A DNA stretch of 64,000 nt, taken from the NCBI GenBank assembly GCA_018242485.1, contig JAFEBV010000008.1:1-64000 (forward strand), written 5' to 3'. A program made the position numbers and the translations under genes. How positions within the stretch are numbered: the stretch's first letter is position 1; the number at the start of each line of letters is the position of its first letter. The notes below the pieces were generated by a model. It was not told the DNA's origin. It saw only the letters and a list, made by a program, of their open reading frames with translations, and made no database searches. Origin of the DNA: Pseudomonadota bacterium (GTDB lineage: Bacteria > Pseudomonadota > Gammaproteobacteria > Xanthomonadales > Xanthomonadaceae). This document shows, piece after piece, positions 1 to 11,186 of the stretch.

Positions 1-133
1 AATGCGTGAATGGTGAATCGTGAATCGTGAATGGTTTTAGCCAATCGCGATTCCGCCACTCTCACGAAAGACGCTTCCAAGGCTTTAGACGATTCACCAT
101 TCACCATTCACGATTCACCCTTCACGATTCACG
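1..133. repeat. heptamer inverted array 1 (upstream of tuf)
   Basis: Four head-to-tail 7-nt units of the form GTGAATS occupy 6-33. A core starting GTTTTAGCC follows, and six complementary units (GATTCAC, CATTCAC, CCTTCAC) run in exact 7-nt register over 91-132. The arms can pair as a long slipping hairpin that ends 14 nt before the tuf start. The same design recurs at three more gaps in the ribosomal cluster. Confidence 0.9.
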
Positions 134-146
134 GAGTTTTTCAGAC

Positions 147-1337
<1,191 letters not shown>

Positions 1338-1341
1338 AGCA

Positions 1342-1424
1342 GTGAATGGTGAATCGTGAATGGTGAATCGTAAGAGCAAAACGCACTTGACCTGACGATT
1401 CACGTATCACGAGTCACGATTCAC
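1342..1424. repeat. heptamer inverted array 2 (tuf-rpsJ gap)
   Basis: Four GTGAATS units at 1342-1369 are followed by a short core and by degenerate GATTCAC-type units at 1394-1424. It fills most of the 150-nt tuf-rpsJ spacer and begins 4 nt after the tuf stop. The right arm opens with GACGATTCAC, as in arrays 1 and 3. Confidence 0.88.
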
Positions 1425-1487
1425 ACGGGTCGCGGCGAGAAGCCGCGATCCTTCGACGAAGCTCTTTACATACACAAGGCACCAGCC

Positions 1488-1799
1488 ATGGCTGACCAGA
1501 AAATCCGCATCCGTCTGAAAGCGTACGACTATCGTCTGATCGACCGTTCCGCGAGCGAGATCGTCGAGACCGCCAAGCGCACCGGTGCGCAGGTGCGTGG
1601 CCCGATCCCGCTGCCGACCAAGATCGAGCGCTACACCGTGCTGGTGTCGCCGCACGTCGACAAGGACGCGCGCGACCAGTACGAAACCCGCACGCACAAG
1701 CGCGTGCTCGACATCGTCGATCCGAACGACAAGACCGTGGACGCGCTGATGAAGCTCGAACTCGCGGCCGGCGTCGACGTGCAGATCAAGCTGTACTGA
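1488..1799 (+). CDS. rpsJ: 30S ribosomal protein S10
   Basis: S10 is a 30S head protein that also serves in transcription antitermination as NusE. The product has 103 aa, the usual length, and carries the conserved start [19 protein letters not shown] and the loop region around THKRVLD. The ATG follows an AAGG-type ribosome binding site. It is first in the S10 block, with rplC starting 10 nt after its stop. I saw no convincing sigma-70 promoter in the tuf-rpsJ gap, so the block may be read from the tuf transcript. Confidence 0.98.
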   Translation: MADQKIRIRLKAYDYRLIDRSASEIVETAKRTGAQVRGPIPLPTKIERYTVLVSPHVDKDARDQYETRTHKRVLDIVDPNDKTVDALMKLELAAGVDVQIKLY

Positions 1800-1809
1800 G
1801 GAAGCAGAC

Positions 1810-2448
1810 ATGACTATCGGAATCGTGGGCCGCAAGTGCGGCATGAGCAGGGTCTTCACCGAGGATGGCCGTTCCATCCCGGTGACCCTGATCGAAGCCA
1901 GCCCCAACCGCATCACTCAGGTGAAGACGGTGGGCAGCGATGGCTACGCCGCCATCCAGGTCACCGCCGGTGCCAAGCGCGCCGTGCTGGTGAACAAGGC
2001 ATTGGCCGGCCATTATGCCAAGGCCAAGGTCGAGGCGGGTCGCGGCTTGTGGGAGTTCCGCGTTGACGCTGCGAAGATCGGCGACTACCAGGTCGGCGGC
2101 GAGATCAAGGCCGACATCTTCAGCGTCGGACAGATCGTGGACGTGCAGGGCACGACCAAGGGCAAGGGTTTCCAGGGCACGATCAAGCGCTGGAACTTCA
2201 CCATGGGCGATGCCACCCACGGCAACTCGCTTTCGCACCGCGCCCCCGGTTCGATCGGCCAGCGGCAGACGCCGGGTCGCGTGTTCCCGGGCAAGAAGAT
2301 GGCCGGCCACATGGGTGCGGAAACGCAGAGCGCGATGAATCTGGAAGTGGTCAAGGTGGACCTCGAGCGCGGCCTGATCGCGGTCAAGGGTTCGGTTCCC
2401 GGCGCGCCGGGCGGTAACGTCATCGTCCGCCCCGCGGCCAAGGGTTGA
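1810..2448 (+). CDS. rplC: 50S ribosomal protein L3
   Basis: L3 is an early-assembly 50S protein whose loop reaches toward the peptidyl transferase centre. The 212-aa sequence starts [16 protein letters not shown] and contains [20 protein letters not shown]. That segment includes the glutamine that PrmB methylates in E. coli. It lies between rpsJ and rplD in the standard S10 order, with rplD starting 11 nt after its stop. Confidence 0.98.
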   Translation: MTIGIVGRKCGMSRVFTEDGRSIPVTLIEASPNRITQVKTVGSDGYAAIQVTAGAKRAVLVNKALAGHYAKAKVEAGRGLWEFRVDAAKIGDYQVGGEIKADIFSVGQIVDVQGTTKGKGFQGTIKRWNFTMGDATHGNSLSHRAPGSIGQRQTPGRVFPGKKMAGHMGAETQSAMNLEVVKVDLERGLIAVKGSVPGAPGGNVIVRPAAKG

Positions 2449-2459
2449 GGAGTCAAGTC

Positions 2460-3068
2460 ATGGAACTGCCCGTCATCGGCAGCGACAAGCACAAGCATCT
2501 CGTCGTCTCCGACGAGATCTTCGGTCGCGCCTTCAGCCAGGATCTGGTGCATCAGGTCGTGGTGGCTTATCGCAACGCCGGCCGTGCCGGCACCAAGGCG
2601 CAGAAGACCCGCGCCGAAGTCAATGGCACTACCAAGAAGTCGAAGAAGCAGAAGGGCGGCGGCGCGCGTCATGGTGCGCTGACGGCTCCGATCTTCGTCG
2701 GCGGCGGCGTGACCTTCGCGGCCAAGCCGCGCAGCTTCGCGCAGAAGGTCAACCGCAAGATGTACCGCGCCGCGATGGCCGCGATCCTGTCCGAGTTGCA
2801 CCGCCAGGGTCGTCTGAAGGTCGTCGAGAGCTTCGAGGTGGAAGCACCGAAGACGAAGGATCTGGTGGCCAAGCTGGCGCACCTGAAGGTCGAGCGTCCG
2901 TTGATCGTCACCGAGGATGGTTCCGAGGCGCTGTACCTGTCGGCGCGCAACATTCCTTACGTGGAAGTGCGCGATGTGCAGGGCATGGATCCGGTTTCGC
3001 TGGTCGGTGCGCGCAGTGTCGTGATGACCTCCGAAGCCGTCAAGAAGATCGAGGAGTGGTTGGCATGA
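2460..3068 (+). CDS. rplD: 50S ribosomal protein L4
   Basis: L4 lines the exit tunnel of the 50S subunit; in E. coli it also represses the S10 operon. The 202-aa product starts [10 protein letters not shown] and has the tunnel-loop basic segment [14 protein letters not shown] near residues 59-73. The ATG at 2460 was chosen because GAGG sits at the right distance upstream; an in-frame start 15 nt earlier overlaps the rplC stop. Its own stop overlaps the rplW start as ATGA, suggesting translational coupling. Confidence 0.97.
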   Translation: MELPVIGSDKHKHLVVSDEIFGRAFSQDLVHQVVVAYRNAGRAGTKAQKTRAEVNGTTKKSKKQKGGGARHGALTAPIFVGGGVTFAAKPRSFAQKVNRKMYRAAMAAILSELHRQGRLKVVESFEVEAPKTKDLVAKLAHLKVERPLIVTEDGSEALYLSARNIPYVEVRDVQGMDPVSLVGARSVVMTSEAVKKIEEWLA

Positions 3069-3361
3069 GCGAACTCAAGTACCTCTCCGTGATTCGCGCT
3101 CCGCACGTGTCCGAGAAGACCGCGCGGTTGCAGGAAGTCTCGAACCAGTACGTGTTCGAAGTCGCGAAGGATGCCACCAAGGCCGACGTGAAGTCGGCGG
3201 TGGAGAAGCTGTTCAACGTGAAAGTCGAAGCGGTCAACGTCGCCAACGTCAAGGGCAAGGTCAAGTCCTTCCGTTCGCGTTCCGGCCACCGCGGCGACTG
3301 GCGCAAGGCCTACGTGAAGCTGGCCGAAGGCCAGTCGATCGACGTGCTGGCCAAGGCCTGA
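3065..3361 (+). CDS. rplW: 50S ribosomal protein L23
   Basis: L23 surrounds the exit-tunnel opening and docks trigger factor and SRP. The 98-aa protein starts [19 protein letters not shown], with the HVSEKT signature, and contains NVKGK in its extended loop. The start at 3065 lies inside the rplD stop (ATGA overlap). The rplB start follows 17 nt after its stop. Confidence 0.97.
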   Translation: MSELKYLSVIRAPHVSEKTARLQEVSNQYVFEVAKDATKADVKSAVEKLFNVKVEAVNVANVKGKVKSFRSRSGHRGDWRKAYVKLAEGQSIDVLAKA

Positions 3362-3378
3362 AGGCAGGAAATCGACCC

Positions 3379-4206
3379 ATGGCACTGATGACATTCAAGC
3401 CCACCTCGCCAGGCCGTCGCGGCATGGTGAAGGTCGTGACGGAGGGCCTGCACAAGGGCGCTCCGCACCAGCCGCTGCTCGAGAAGCAGACCCGCACCGG
3501 TGGCCGCAACCACCACGGACGGATCACCACCCGCCACATCGGTGGTGGGCACAAGCAGCACTACCGCATCATCGATTTCAAGCGCGACAAGGAAGGCATT
3601 CCGGCGCGCATCGAGACGATCGAATACGATCCCAACCGCACCGCGAACATCGCGCTGCTGTGCTACGTGGACGGCGAGCGCCGCTACATCATCGCGCCGC
3701 GTGGCGTGGCGGTGGGCGACCAGTTGATCGCCGGTCACGACGCGCCGATCAAGGTGGGCAACACCTTGCCGCTGCGCAACATCCCGGTCGGCTCGACGGT
3801 GCATTGCGTGGAGATGAAGCCCGGCAAGGGCGCGCAGCTCGCGCGCAGTGCAGGCGCTTCGGTGCAACTGGTTGCACGCGAGCAGGGCTACGCCACGCTG
3901 CGACTGCGTTCGGGCGAGATGCGCCGCGTCCCCGGCGAGTGCCGCGCCACCATCGGTGAAGTCGGCAACGGCGAGCACAGCCTGACCAAGGTCGGCAAGG
4001 CCGGTGCCAAGCGCTGGCTGGGCGTACGCCCGACCGTGCGTGGCGCAGCCATGAACCCGGTCGACCATCCGCACGGCGGTGGCGAGGCGCGTGCGGGCCA
4101 GGGCAATCCGCACCCGGTGTCCCCATGGGGCACGCCGGCCAAGGGTTACAAGACGCGCAACAACAAGCGCACCCAGAAGTTCATCGTGCGCGACAGGAGA
4201 GGCTGA
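3379..4206 (+). CDS. rplB: 50S ribosomal protein L2
   Basis: L2 is a universally conserved 50S protein needed for subunit association and peptidyl transfer. The 275-aa sequence contains [15 protein letters not shown] and the C-terminal signature [11 protein letters not shown] with the conserved histidine. A basic tail [17 protein letters not shown] follows. Length agrees with the 273-aa E. coli protein. rpsS starts 2 nt after its stop. Confidence 0.98.
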   Translation: MALMTFKPTSPGRRGMVKVVTEGLHKGAPHQPLLEKQTRTGGRNHHGRITTRHIGGGHKQHYRIIDFKRDKEGIPARIETIEYDPNRTANIALLCYVDGERRYIIAPRGVAVGDQLIAGHDAPIKVGNTLPLRNIPVGSTVHCVEMKPGKGAQLARSAGASVQLVAREQGYATLRLRSGEMRRVPGECRATIGEVGNGEHSLTKVGKAGAKRWLGVRPTVRGAAMNPVDHPHGGGEARAGQGNPHPVSPWGTPAKGYKTRNNKRTQKFIVRDRRG

Positions 4207-4208
4207 GC

Positions 4209-4499
4209 ATGGCTCGCAGTCTGAAGAAAGGTCCGTTCGTCGATCACCACCTGATGAAGAAGGTGGAAGCGGCCGGCGGCAGCAAGAAGCCGATCAAGAC
4301 CTGGTCGCGGCGTTCGATGGTGCTGCCGGAGATGGTCGGCATGACCCTCGCCATCCACAACGGCAAGGCGCATATCCCGGTGCTGGTCAACGAGAACATG
4401 GTCGGGCACAAGCTCGGCGAGTTCGCGATGACCCGTCTGTTCAAGGCGCACGGCGGCGACAAGAAAGCCGCCGCCGCCGCCCCGGCGAAACCGAAGTAA
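4209..4499 (+). CDS. rpsS: 30S ribosomal protein S19
   Basis: S19 binds the 16S rRNA head next to S13. The 96-aa product starts [18 protein letters not shown] and includes the [11 protein letters not shown] and [17 protein letters not shown] segments. It ends in an Ala/Lys/Pro-rich tail ([12 protein letters not shown]) a few residues longer than in E. coli. The ATG at 4209 directly follows the rplB stop; the frame is open further upstream, but only inside rplB. Confidence 0.97.
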   Translation: MARSLKKGPFVDHHLMKKVEAAGGSKKPIKTWSRRSMVLPEMVGMTLAIHNGKAHIPVLVNENMVGHKLGEFAMTRLFKAHGGDKKAAAAAPAKPK

Positions 4500-4509
4500 G
4501 GAGATGGTC

Positions 4510-4845
4510 ATGGAAGCCAAAGCAATCCTGCGCATGGCGCGCATCTCCCCGCAGAAGGCCCGCCTCGTGGCCGATCAGGTCCGCGGCATGCCGGTGGCGC
4601 GCGCGAGCGACCTGCTGCAGTTCAGCGACAAGAAGGCGGCGCACCTGATCCGCAAGGTGCTGATGTCGGCCATTTCCAATGCCGAGAACAATCAGGGCGC
4701 GGACGTGGACGAGCTCAAGGTCGCCACCATCTGCGTGGACGAAGGCCCGCTGATCAAGCGTTTCATGGCGCGCGCCAAGGGCCGCGGCAACCGCATCCTC
4801 AAGCGCACCAGTCACATCACCGTCGTCGTCGGCGGGGGGAAATAA
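4510..4845 (+). CDS. rplV: 50S ribosomal protein L22
   Basis: L22 lines the exit tunnel; its beta-hairpin (here around [13 protein letters not shown]) is the site of macrolide-resistance changes in other bacteria. The product has 111 aa. Two in-frame ATGs exist; 4510 was preferred because TAAGGAG at 4497-4503 would be too close to the one at 4504, and because [16 protein letters not shown] is the family N-terminus. It is in the standard S10-operon place before rpsC. Confidence 0.96.
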   Translation: MEAKAILRMARISPQKARLVADQVRGMPVARASDLLQFSDKKAAHLIRKVLMSAISNAENNQGADVDELKVATICVDEGPLIKRFMARAKGRGNRILKRTSHITVVVGGGK

Positions 4846-4848
4846 TCC

Positions 4849-5616
<768 letters not shown>

Positions 5617-5619
5617 GCC

Positions 5620-6033
5620 ATGTTGCAACCCAAGCGAACCAAATACCGGAAGATGTTCAAAGGCCGCAATGAGGGCCTGAGCTGGAATGGTGCGGCCGTG
5701 AGTTTCGGCGAGTACGGCCTGAAGGCCACCTCGCGCGGCCAGTTGACCGCGCGTCAAGTCGAGGCCGCGCGCCGCAGCATCAGCCGCTACGTCAAGCGCG
5801 GCGGCAAGCTGTGGATCCGCGTGTACCCCGACAAGCCGATCACCAAGAAGCCGATCGAAGTCCGCATGGGCTCCGGCAAGGGCAACGTGGAGTACTGGGT
5901 CGCGCAGATCCAGCCCGGTCGCGTGCTCTACGAGATGGAAGGCGTGGACGAGGCGACGGCGCGCGAAGCGTTCCGTCTGGCCGCGGCCAAGCTGTCCGTC
6001 ACCACCACTTTCGTTTCCCGCACGGTGCGCTGA
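5620..6033 (+). CDS. rplP: 50S ribosomal protein L16
   Basis: L16 organises the A-tRNA site of the 50S subunit. The 137-aa protein starts [17 protein letters not shown] and has [12 protein letters not shown] and [14 protein letters not shown]. The last segment holds the arginine that is hydroxylated by YcfD/RoxA in E. coli. rpmC follows after a single nucleotide. Confidence 0.98.
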   Translation: MLQPKRTKYRKMFKGRNEGLSWNGAAVSFGEYGLKATSRGQLTARQVEAARRSISRYVKRGGKLWIRVYPDKPITKKPIEVRMGSGKGNVEYWVAQIQPGRVLYEMEGVDEATAREAFRLAAAKLSVTTTFVSRTVR

Positions 6034-6034
6034 C

Positions 6035-6220
6035 ATGGAACTCAACGAACTGCGTCAGAAATCCGCCGCCGAACTGTCCGCGCATCTGGCCGATCTGCAC
6101 AAGGAGCAGTTCGCGCTGCGCATGCAGAAGGCCGGTGGCCAGTTTACCCAGACCCATCAGATCCGTCGCGTGCGCCGCGAGATCGCCCGCGTCAACACCC
6201 TGTTGGCCGGCAAGCGCTGA
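6035..6220 (+). CDS. rpmC: 50S ribosomal protein L29
   Basis: L29 lies near the exit tunnel beside L23. The 61-aa, two-helix protein starts [18 protein letters not shown] and ends [10 protein letters not shown], matching the family length of about 63. It is packed one nucleotide behind rplP, and rpsQ follows 25 nt after its stop. Confidence 0.96.
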   Translation: MELNELRQKSAAELSAHLADLHKEQFALRMQKAGGQFTQTHQIRRVRREIARVNTLLAGKR

Positions 6221-6245
6221 GCCCCGGACGACCAAGGCACAAGCC

Positions 6246-6518
6246 ATGAACGAAGCAACCAAGAAAGAAAGCCAGCCGCGCACCGTGCAAGGGCGCGTGG
6301 TCAGCAACAAGATGGACAAGACCGTCACCGTGCTCGTCGAGCGCCAGGTCAAGCACGCGCTGTACGGCAAGTACATCCGCCGCTCGACCAAGCTGCACGC
6401 GCACGACGCCGACAACGCCTGCAAGGAAGGCGACATCGTGCGTCTGACCGAGATCGCGCCCTTGTCCAAGACCAAGAACTGGCGCGTGGTCGAAATCGTC
6501 GCCCACGCCGCCGAATAA
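6246..6518 (+). CDS. rpsQ: 30S ribosomal protein S17
   Basis: S17 is a primary 16S rRNA-binding protein of the OB fold. The ATG at 6246 gives 90 aa with the conserved segments [18 protein letters not shown] and [11 protein letters not shown] and the C-terminal [13 protein letters not shown]. The N-terminus is about 6 residues longer than in E. coli. It closes the S10 set, and rplN follows after 12 nt behind a TAAGGAG binding site. Confidence 0.97.
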   Translation: MNEATKKESQPRTVQGRVVSNKMDKTVTVLVERQVKHALYGKYIRRSTKLHAHDADNACKEGDIVRLTEIAPLSKTKNWRVVEIVAHAAE

Positions 6519-6530
6519 GGAGACTGAATC

Positions 6531-6899
6531 ATGATCCAGATGCAGTCCTACCTGCAGGCGGCCGACAATTCCGGCGCGCGCGAACTGATGTGCATCAAGG
6601 TGCTCGGCGGCTCGCATCGCCGTTACGCCCACATCGGCGACGTCATCAAGGTGTCGATCCGCGAAGCCATCCCGCGCGGCAAAGTGAAGAAGGGCGAGGT
6701 TTACGACGCCGTGGTCGTGCGCACCCGCAAGGGTGTGCGTCGTCCCGACGGCTCGCTGATCCGCTTCGACGGCAACGCCGCCGTGCTGCTGAACAACAAG
6801 CTCGAGCCGATCGGCACCCGCATCTTCGGGCCGGTGACGCGCGAGCTGCGTTCCGAGAAGTTCATGAAGATCGTCTCACTGGCACCGGAAGTGCTCTGA
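6531..6899 (+). CDS. rplN: 50S ribosomal protein L14
   Basis: L14 forms an intersubunit bridge and is the target of the silencing factor RsfS. The 122-aa sequence starts [19 protein letters not shown] and has the strongly conserved [14 protein letters not shown] loop. It starts the spc block. A heptamer inverted array separates it from rplX. Confidence 0.98.
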   Translation: MIQMQSYLQAADNSGARELMCIKVLGGSHRRYAHIGDVIKVSIREAIPRGKVKKGEVYDAVVVRTRKGVRRPDGSLIRFDGNAAVLLNNKLEPIGTRIFGPVTRELRSEKFMKIVSLAPEVL

Positions 6900-6904
6900 A
6901 AGCC

Positions 6905-7021
6905 GTGATTCGTGAATCGTGATTTGTGATTTGTTTTAGCCGGGAGCTGGAATCGCAGTCGGAAATCGTCAGAAGCCAAGCCGTTGCTTCGACGATTCAC
7001 GATTCACGGTTCACGATTCCC
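6905..7021. repeat. heptamer inverted array 3 (rplN-rplX gap)
   Basis: Four units (GTGATTC, GTGAATC, GTGATTT twice) run over 6905-6932. A core beginning GTTTTAGCC, identical to array 1, follows, then GATTCAC-type units at 6994-7021. It fills the 142-nt rplN-rplX gap, which in E. coli is about 10 nt. Confidence 0.9.
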
Positions 7022-7041
7022 GCCTCTGGAAAGGTAAAGCC

Positions 7042-7356
7042 ATGAACCGTATCAAAAAGGGCGACAACGTCCTCGTCATCACCGGCAAGAACAAGGGCCA
7101 GAAGGGCGAAGTGCTGCGTGTGGCCGCCGACCGCGTGATCGTGCAGAACATCAACATCGTCAAGCGCCACACCAAGGCCAACCCGCAGGCCAACCAGCCC
7201 GGCGGCGTGGTGGAGCGCGAGGCTCCGATTCACATCTCCAACGTGATGTTGCTCAACCCGGCCACGGGCAAGGGCGAGCGCGTTGGCTTCAAGGTGCTCG
7301 GCGACGGCCGCAAGGTGCGGGTGTTCCGTTCGAGCGGTGAGGCGATCGACGCCTGA
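7042..7356 (+). CDS. rplX: 50S ribosomal protein L24
   Basis: L24 initiates 50S assembly. The 104-aa protein has the KOW motif ([20 protein letters not shown]) at residues 6-25 and the segment [18 protein letters not shown]. Its start follows AAAGG after array 3. rplE lies 58 nt downstream; that short spacer shows no striking structure. Confidence 0.97.
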   Translation: MNRIKKGDNVLVITGKNKGQKGEVLRVAADRVIVQNINIVKRHTKANPQANQPGGVVEREAPIHISNVMLLNPATGKGERVGFKVLGDGRKVRVFRSSGEAIDA

Positions 7357-7414
7357 TCAGGAAAGCCGGTGCAGCGCCTGACCGGTTCCGACATGCAGTC
7401 TCCAGGAAAATGAC

Positions 7415-7957
7415 ATGACCACCCGTCTCGAGAAACACTACAAAGAAACCGTCGTGCCGAAGCTGATGCAGAAGTTCGGCTACACCAATCCCATGCAGGT
7501 GCCGCGCCTGTCCAAGGTCACGCTCAACATGGGCGTGGGCGAGGCGGTGGGCAACAAGAAGATCCTCGAGAACGCCGTGGCCGACATGGTCAAGATCGGC
7601 GGTCAGAAGCCGATCGTCACCAAGGCGCGCGTCTCGGTGGCCAGCTTCAAGATCCGCGATGGCTGGCCGATCGGCTGCAAGGTCACCCTGCGCCGCGCGC
7701 ACATGTACGAGTTCGTCGATCGCCTCGTCAACGTCGCCCTGCCGCGCGTGCGCGACTTTCGCGGTGTGTCGGGTCGCGCATTCGACGGCCGCGGCAATTA
7801 CAATATGGGCGTGAAGGAACAGATCATCTTCCCCGAGATCGACTACGACCAGGTCGATGCGATCCGCGGCATGGACATCGCCGTCACCACCACCGCGAAG
7901 ACCAACGAGGAAGCCAAGGCGCTCCTCGAGGCCTTCGGTTTCCCGTTTAGGAACTGA
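7415..7957 (+). CDS. rplE: 50S ribosomal protein L5
   Basis: L5 binds 5S rRNA and the P-site tRNA elbow. The 180-aa sequence starts [18 protein letters not shown] and includes [11 protein letters not shown], the QKPIVTKAR segment and [14 protein letters not shown]. The size matches the family (179 in E. coli). rpsN follows after 9 nt. Confidence 0.98.
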   Translation: MTTRLEKHYKETVVPKLMQKFGYTNPMQVPRLSKVTLNMGVGEAVGNKKILENAVADMVKIGGQKPIVTKARVSVASFKIRDGWPIGCKVTLRRAHMYEFVDRLVNVALPRVRDFRGVSGRAFDGRGNYNMGVKEQIIFPEIDYDQVDAIRGMDIAVTTTAKTNEEAKALLEAFGFPFRN

Positions 7958-7966
7958 GACAAAATC

Positions 7967-8272
7967 ATGGCCAAGACCAGCATGGTGAATCGCGACCTCA
8001 AGCGCGCGAAGCTCGCCAAGAAGTACGCCGGCAAGCGCGCCGAGCTGAAGAAAACCATCTCCAGCACGAGCGCGTCCTACGAGGAGAAGATGGACGCCGT
8101 GGTGAAGCTGCAGAAGCTCCCCCGCGACTCCAGCCCGACCCGCGAGCGCAATCGTTGTGCGCTGTCCGGTCGCCCGCGCGGCACCTACGCCAAGTTCGGC
8201 CTGGCCCGCACCAAGCTGCGCGAAGCGACGATGCGCGGCGATGTGCCGGGGCTGCGCAAGGCGAGCTGGTAA
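7967..8272 (+). CDS. rpsN: 30S ribosomal protein S14 (zinc-free type)
   Basis: S14 is a 30S head protein. This is the long, 101-aa zinc-independent form: it starts [20 protein letters not shown] and has [20 protein letters not shown] but no paired CxxC knuckles. Its stop lies 5 nt before heptamer array 4, which separates it from rpsH. Confidence 0.97.
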   Translation: MAKTSMVNRDLKRAKLAKKYAGKRAELKKTISSTSASYEEKMDAVVKLQKLPRDSSPTRERNRCALSGRPRGTYAKFGLARTKLREATMRGDVPGLRKASW

Positions 8273-8277
8273 GAGCC

Positions 8278-8379
8278 GGGAATCGGGAATGGGGAATAGG
8301 GAATCGGAAAAGCCAAGGCGCTGCATCCGGATCTTGAAAGCCCGCTCTACCGATTCCCGATTCCCGATTCTCCATTCCC
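8278..8379. repeat. heptamer inverted array 4 (rpsN-rpsH gap)
   Basis: Four units GGGAATN lie at 8278-8305, and complementary GATTCCC, GATTCTC and CATTCCC units at 8352-8379, around a core containing AAAAGCCAAGG. It is the G-rich variant of arrays 1-3, with the same 4-unit arms and 7-nt period. Confidence 0.9.
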
Positions 8380-8416
8380 GCTTTCAAGCGGATATCGATG
8401 CCAAGGAAACATTGCA

Positions 8417-8815
8417 ATGAGCATGACTGATCCCATCGCCGACATGCTGGTGCGCATCAAGAACGCGCTGGCCGTGGGCAAGCCGACGGTGTCGATGCCG
8501 TCCTCCAAGATCAAGGTTGCGCTGGCCGGCGTGTTGAAGTCGGAAGGCTACATCGCCGACTCGCGCGTCACCGATGCCGGCAAGGGCAAATTGAAGCTGG
8601 AAATCGTCCTCAAGTACTACGAGGGCAAGCCGGTGATCGAGCGCCTCGAGCGCGTGTCGAAGTCGGGCCTGCGCCAGTACCGCGGCAAGGACGAATTGCC
8701 CAAGGTGCTCGGCGGTCTCGGCGTGTCGATCATCACGACTTCCAAAGGCATCATGACCGACGCTCAAGCCCGCGCCCAAGGCGTTGGTGGCGAAGTCATC
8801 TGCCTCGTGGCCTGA
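8417..8815 (+). CDS. rpsH: 30S ribosomal protein S8
   Basis: S8 binds the central domain of 16S rRNA and in E. coli represses the spc operon by binding its mRNA. The 132-aa product starts [18 protein letters not shown] and ends with the signature [13 protein letters not shown] region followed by [10 protein letters not shown] second in-frame ATG two codons on (8423) is possible. rplF starts 15 nt after its stop. Confidence 0.97.
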   Translation: MSMTDPIADMLVRIKNALAVGKPTVSMPSSKIKVALAGVLKSEGYIADSRVTDAGKGKLKLEIVLKYYEGKPVIERLERVSKSGLRQYRGKDELPKVLGGLGVSIITTSKGIMTDAQARAQGVGGEVICLVA

Positions 8816-8830
8816 TTCAGGAGAGCTTGC

Positions 8831-9355
8831 ATGTCCCGTGTAGCCAAGAAGCCGATCGCCCTGCCCAAGGGCGTCGAGTGCAACATCAGCGCCGAACACG
8901 TCAGCGTCAAGGGTCCGAAGGGCACCCTGAAGCTGACCCGCGTGCACGGCGTGAACGTCGCCGTGGAGAACGGCCATGTGCAGTTCACCGCAGCCGCCGA
9001 GCACATGCCGATGGCCGGCACGTCGCGCGCGCTGCTCGCCAACATGGTCACCGGCGTGTCCAAGGGTTATGAGCGCAAGCTTGAGCTGGTCGGCGTGGGT
9101 TACCGCGCGGCGATGCAGGGCAAGGAGCTCAATCTGAGCCTGGGCTACTCGCATCCGGTGCTGTTCAAAGTGCCCGAGGGCATCACCATCACCACGCCTA
9201 CGCAGACCGAAATTCTGGTCAATGGTGCCGACAAGCAACTGGTCGGTGAAGTGGCAGCCAAGATTCGCGGCTATCGTCCGCCGGAGCCCTACAAGGGCAA
9301 GGGCGTGAAGTATTCCGACGAGACCATCATCCGCAAGGAAGCCAAGAAGACGTAA
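8831..9355 (+). CDS. rplF: 50S ribosomal protein L6
   Basis: L6 lies by the sarcin-ricin loop at the factor-binding site. The 174-aa protein has two repeated L6 folds, with [21 protein letters not shown] in the middle and the C-terminal signature [17 protein letters not shown]. The length fits the family (177). Confidence 0.98.
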   Translation: MSRVAKKPIALPKGVECNISAEHVSVKGPKGTLKLTRVHGVNVAVENGHVQFTAAAEHMPMAGTSRALLANMVTGVSKGYERKLELVGVGYRAAMQGKELNLSLGYSHPVLFKVPEGITITTPTQTEILVNGADKQLVGEVAAKIRGYRPPEPYKGKGVKYSDETIIRKEAKKT

Positions 9356-9461
9356 GTTCTTGCGCGGGTTCGTCCGCGCAAAGCGAAGTCGGTCATATTC
9401 GTTCGACTTCGCTGGAACACCCACGCTTTCCTGCGCTTCAGCTTGTTTCGAGGATTCACAC

Positions 9462-9815
9462 ATGGAAAAGAAAATCGCCCGCCTGCGTCGTGCCAAGAGC
9501 ACGCGCTCCCACATCCGTATCCTCGGCGTGCCGCGCCTGTCGGTGCTGCGTACCGGCCAGCACATCTACGCGCAGTTGTTCACTGCCGATGGCTCGAAGG
9601 TGCTGGCGGCAGCCTCGACGTTGGAAACCGGCGTCAAGGACGGACTGAAGGGCACCAAGAACCTCGCCGCCGCCGCCAAGGTGGGCATGGCGATCGCCGA
9701 AAAGGCCAAGGCCGCCGGCGTGGAGAAGGTGGCGTTCGACCGTTCCGGTTATCGCTATCACGGCCGTATCAAGGCACTGGCCGAGGCCGCGCGCGAAGGC
9801 GGATTGCAGTTCTGA
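9462..9815 (+). CDS. rplR: 50S ribosomal protein L18
   Basis: L18 anchors 5S rRNA. The ATG at 9462 gives the standard 117-aa length, starting [19 protein letters not shown] and ending [26 protein letters not shown] (quoted in part by position: residues 92-117). An open frame extends upstream to 9360 but lacks family similarity, so the 106-nt rplF-rplR gap is treated as spacer. Confidence 0.97.
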   Translation: MEKKIARLRRAKSTRSHIRILGVPRLSVLRTGQHIYAQLFTADGSKVLAAASTLETGVKDGLKGTKNLAAAAKVGMAIAEKAKAAGVEKVAFDRSGYRYHGRIKALAEAAREGGLQF

Positions 9816-9897
9816 AGCACAACCCGCGGCAGTGATGTCCGCACCGGCAGCACCCACCACGACATACGGCCACGCGCCGCAAGCAAACGGGATCCAC

Positions 9898-10407
9898 ATG
9901 GCAAGTTTCGAACGCACCGAGAACAGCGACGGCTTCATCGAGAAGCTGGTCGCCGTCAATCGCGTCTCCAAGACCGTCAAGGGCGGCCGCCAGTTCACCT
10001 TCACCGCGTTGACGGTGGTGGGCGACGGCAGCGGCAAGATCGGCTTCGGCTACGGCAAGGCCCGCGAGGTGCCGGTCGCCATCCAGAAGTCGATGGAAGC
10101 CGCCCGCAAGACCATGATCACGGTCGATCTGAACAACGGCACGCTGTGGCATTCGGTCAAGGCCGGCCACGGTGCGGCGCGCGTGTTCATGCAGCCGGCT
10201 TCAGAGGGTACCGGCGTGATCGCCGGCGGCGCGATGCGCGCCGTGCTCGAGGCGGTGGGTGTGAAGAACGTGCTCGCCAAGGCGGTGGGTTCGCGCAACC
10301 CGATCAACCTCGTGCGCGCCACCGTCAAGGGTCTGACCGCGATGCATTCGCCGGCGAAAATCGCGGCCAAGCGCGGCAAGACCGTCGAGGAGATCACCCA
10401 TGTCTAA
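9898..10407 (+). CDS. rpsE: 30S ribosomal protein S5
   Basis: S5 sits at the mRNA entry and affects decoding fidelity. From the ATG at 9898 it has 169 aa, with [18 protein letters not shown], the double-stranded-RNA-binding fold and [19 protein letters not shown]. In-frame GTG 9832 and ATG 9835 would add about 21 residues of Ala/Pro/Thr-rich sequence. I prefer 9898 on family length (167 in E. coli), though its Shine-Dalgarno is weak. Its end overlaps rpmD by 8 nt. Confidence 0.93.
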   Translation: MASFERTENSDGFIEKLVAVNRVSKTVKGGRQFTFTALTVVGDGSGKIGFGYGKAREVPVAIQKSMEAARKTMITVDLNNGTLWHSVKAGHGAARVFMQPASEGTGVIAGGAMRAVLEAVGVKNVLAKAVGSRNPINLVRATVKGLTAMHSPAKIAAKRGKTVEEITHV

Positions 10408-10594
10408 GCAAGCCGAAGGCAAGACCGTCACCGTCCGCCTCGTCAAGGGCATGCGCGGCTGCCAGTCGCGCCACCGTCTGTCGGTGCGCGCGCTGGGTTT
10501 GAACAAGCTCAACGACGTGCGCACGCTGCCGGACAATCCCAGCATTCGCGGTCTGATCAATACCGTGCACTACCTCGTGCAGGTTGAGGATTGA
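10400..10594 (+). CDS. rpmD: 50S ribosomal protein L30
   Basis: L30 is a small 50S protein near 5S rRNA. The 64-aa sequence has [20 protein letters not shown] and GLNKLNDVR, the usual pattern. The ATG at 10400 lies within the end of rpsE, so the two are probably coupled. A 150-nt structured spacer follows before rplO. Confidence 0.96.
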   Translation: MSKQAEGKTVTVRLVKGMRGCQSRHRLSVRALGLNKLNDVRTLPDNPSIRGLINTVHYLVQVED

Positions 10595-10674
10595 TGATTG
10601 ATGTGCCGGATTCACCCCTCCACGGGATGAATTCGGCGTCGCAAGTCCGGCTCATGTCAGGGCTTGCTCCCGCC

Positions 10675-10722
10675 GGATCGAACGCAAGCGTGCGATCCGC
10701 GAGTGGCACATCCTTGTGCCAC
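10675..10722 (+). other. two hairpins in the rpmD-rplO spacer
   Basis: GGATCG at 10675-10680 pairs with CGATCC at 10693-10698 around a nested CGC/GCG. Immediately after, GTGGCACA 10703-10710 pairs perfectly with TGTGCCAC 10715-10722 across a TCCT loop. There is no T-run, so these are not ordinary terminators. They lie 27 nt before the rplO start. Confidence 0.65.
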
Positions 10723-10748
10723 CTTCGTATGAAACCGAGGATTGGATG

Positions 10749-11183
10749 ATGAAACTCAATACGCTCAAGCCCGGCAAGGGCGCCCGCAAGGAACGCGTCC
10801 GCGTCGGTCGCGGCATTGGTTCCGGGCTCGGCAAGACCGCCGGCCGTGGCCACAAGGGCTCGTTCGCGCGCGCCGGCAAGGGCAAGATCAAGGCCGGCTT
10901 CGAGGGCGGCCAGATGCCGATGCAGCGCCGTCTGCCGAAGATCGGCTTCCGCTCCAAGCTCAAGGCCGACACCGCCGAAGTGCTGCTGTACCAATTGGCC
11001 AAGCTGGAAGGCGAGTCGATCGACTTTGCCGCCCTGCGCGCGGCGCATCTGGTGCCGGCAACGGCCAAGCAGGCCAAGGTGGTGAAGAAGGGCGAGATCG
11101 CCCGCAAGCTGGTGCTCAAGGGCGTGCTGGTCACCGCCGGTGCCCGTGCGGCGATCGAAGCGGCCGGCGGCAGCGTCGAGTAA
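10749..11183 (+). CDS. rplO: 50S ribosomal protein L15
   Basis: L15 is a late-assembly 50S protein. The 144-aa form starting [15 protein letters not shown] has the signature [18 protein letters not shown] and the [15 protein letters not shown] segment. Two adjacent ATGs exist (10746 and 10749); the second is placed 8 nt after GAGG and matches the family. secY starts 3 nt after its stop. Confidence 0.96.
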   Translation: MKLNTLKPGKGARKERVRVGRGIGSGLGKTAGRGHKGSFARAGKGKIKAGFEGGQMPMQRRLPKIGFRSKLKADTAEVLLYQLAKLEGESIDFAALRAAHLVPATAKQAKVVKKGEIARKLVLKGVLVTAGARAAIEAAGGSVE

Positions 11184-11186
11184 TCG

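Noticed and set aside
1..133. CRISPR array
   Set aside because: Units are 7 nt without spacers, arms are inverted, and no cas genes occur.
27..146. 40-residue N-terminal extension of EF-Tu
   Set aside because: Encoded by repeat array 1; EF-Tu always starts MAKGKFERK or similar.
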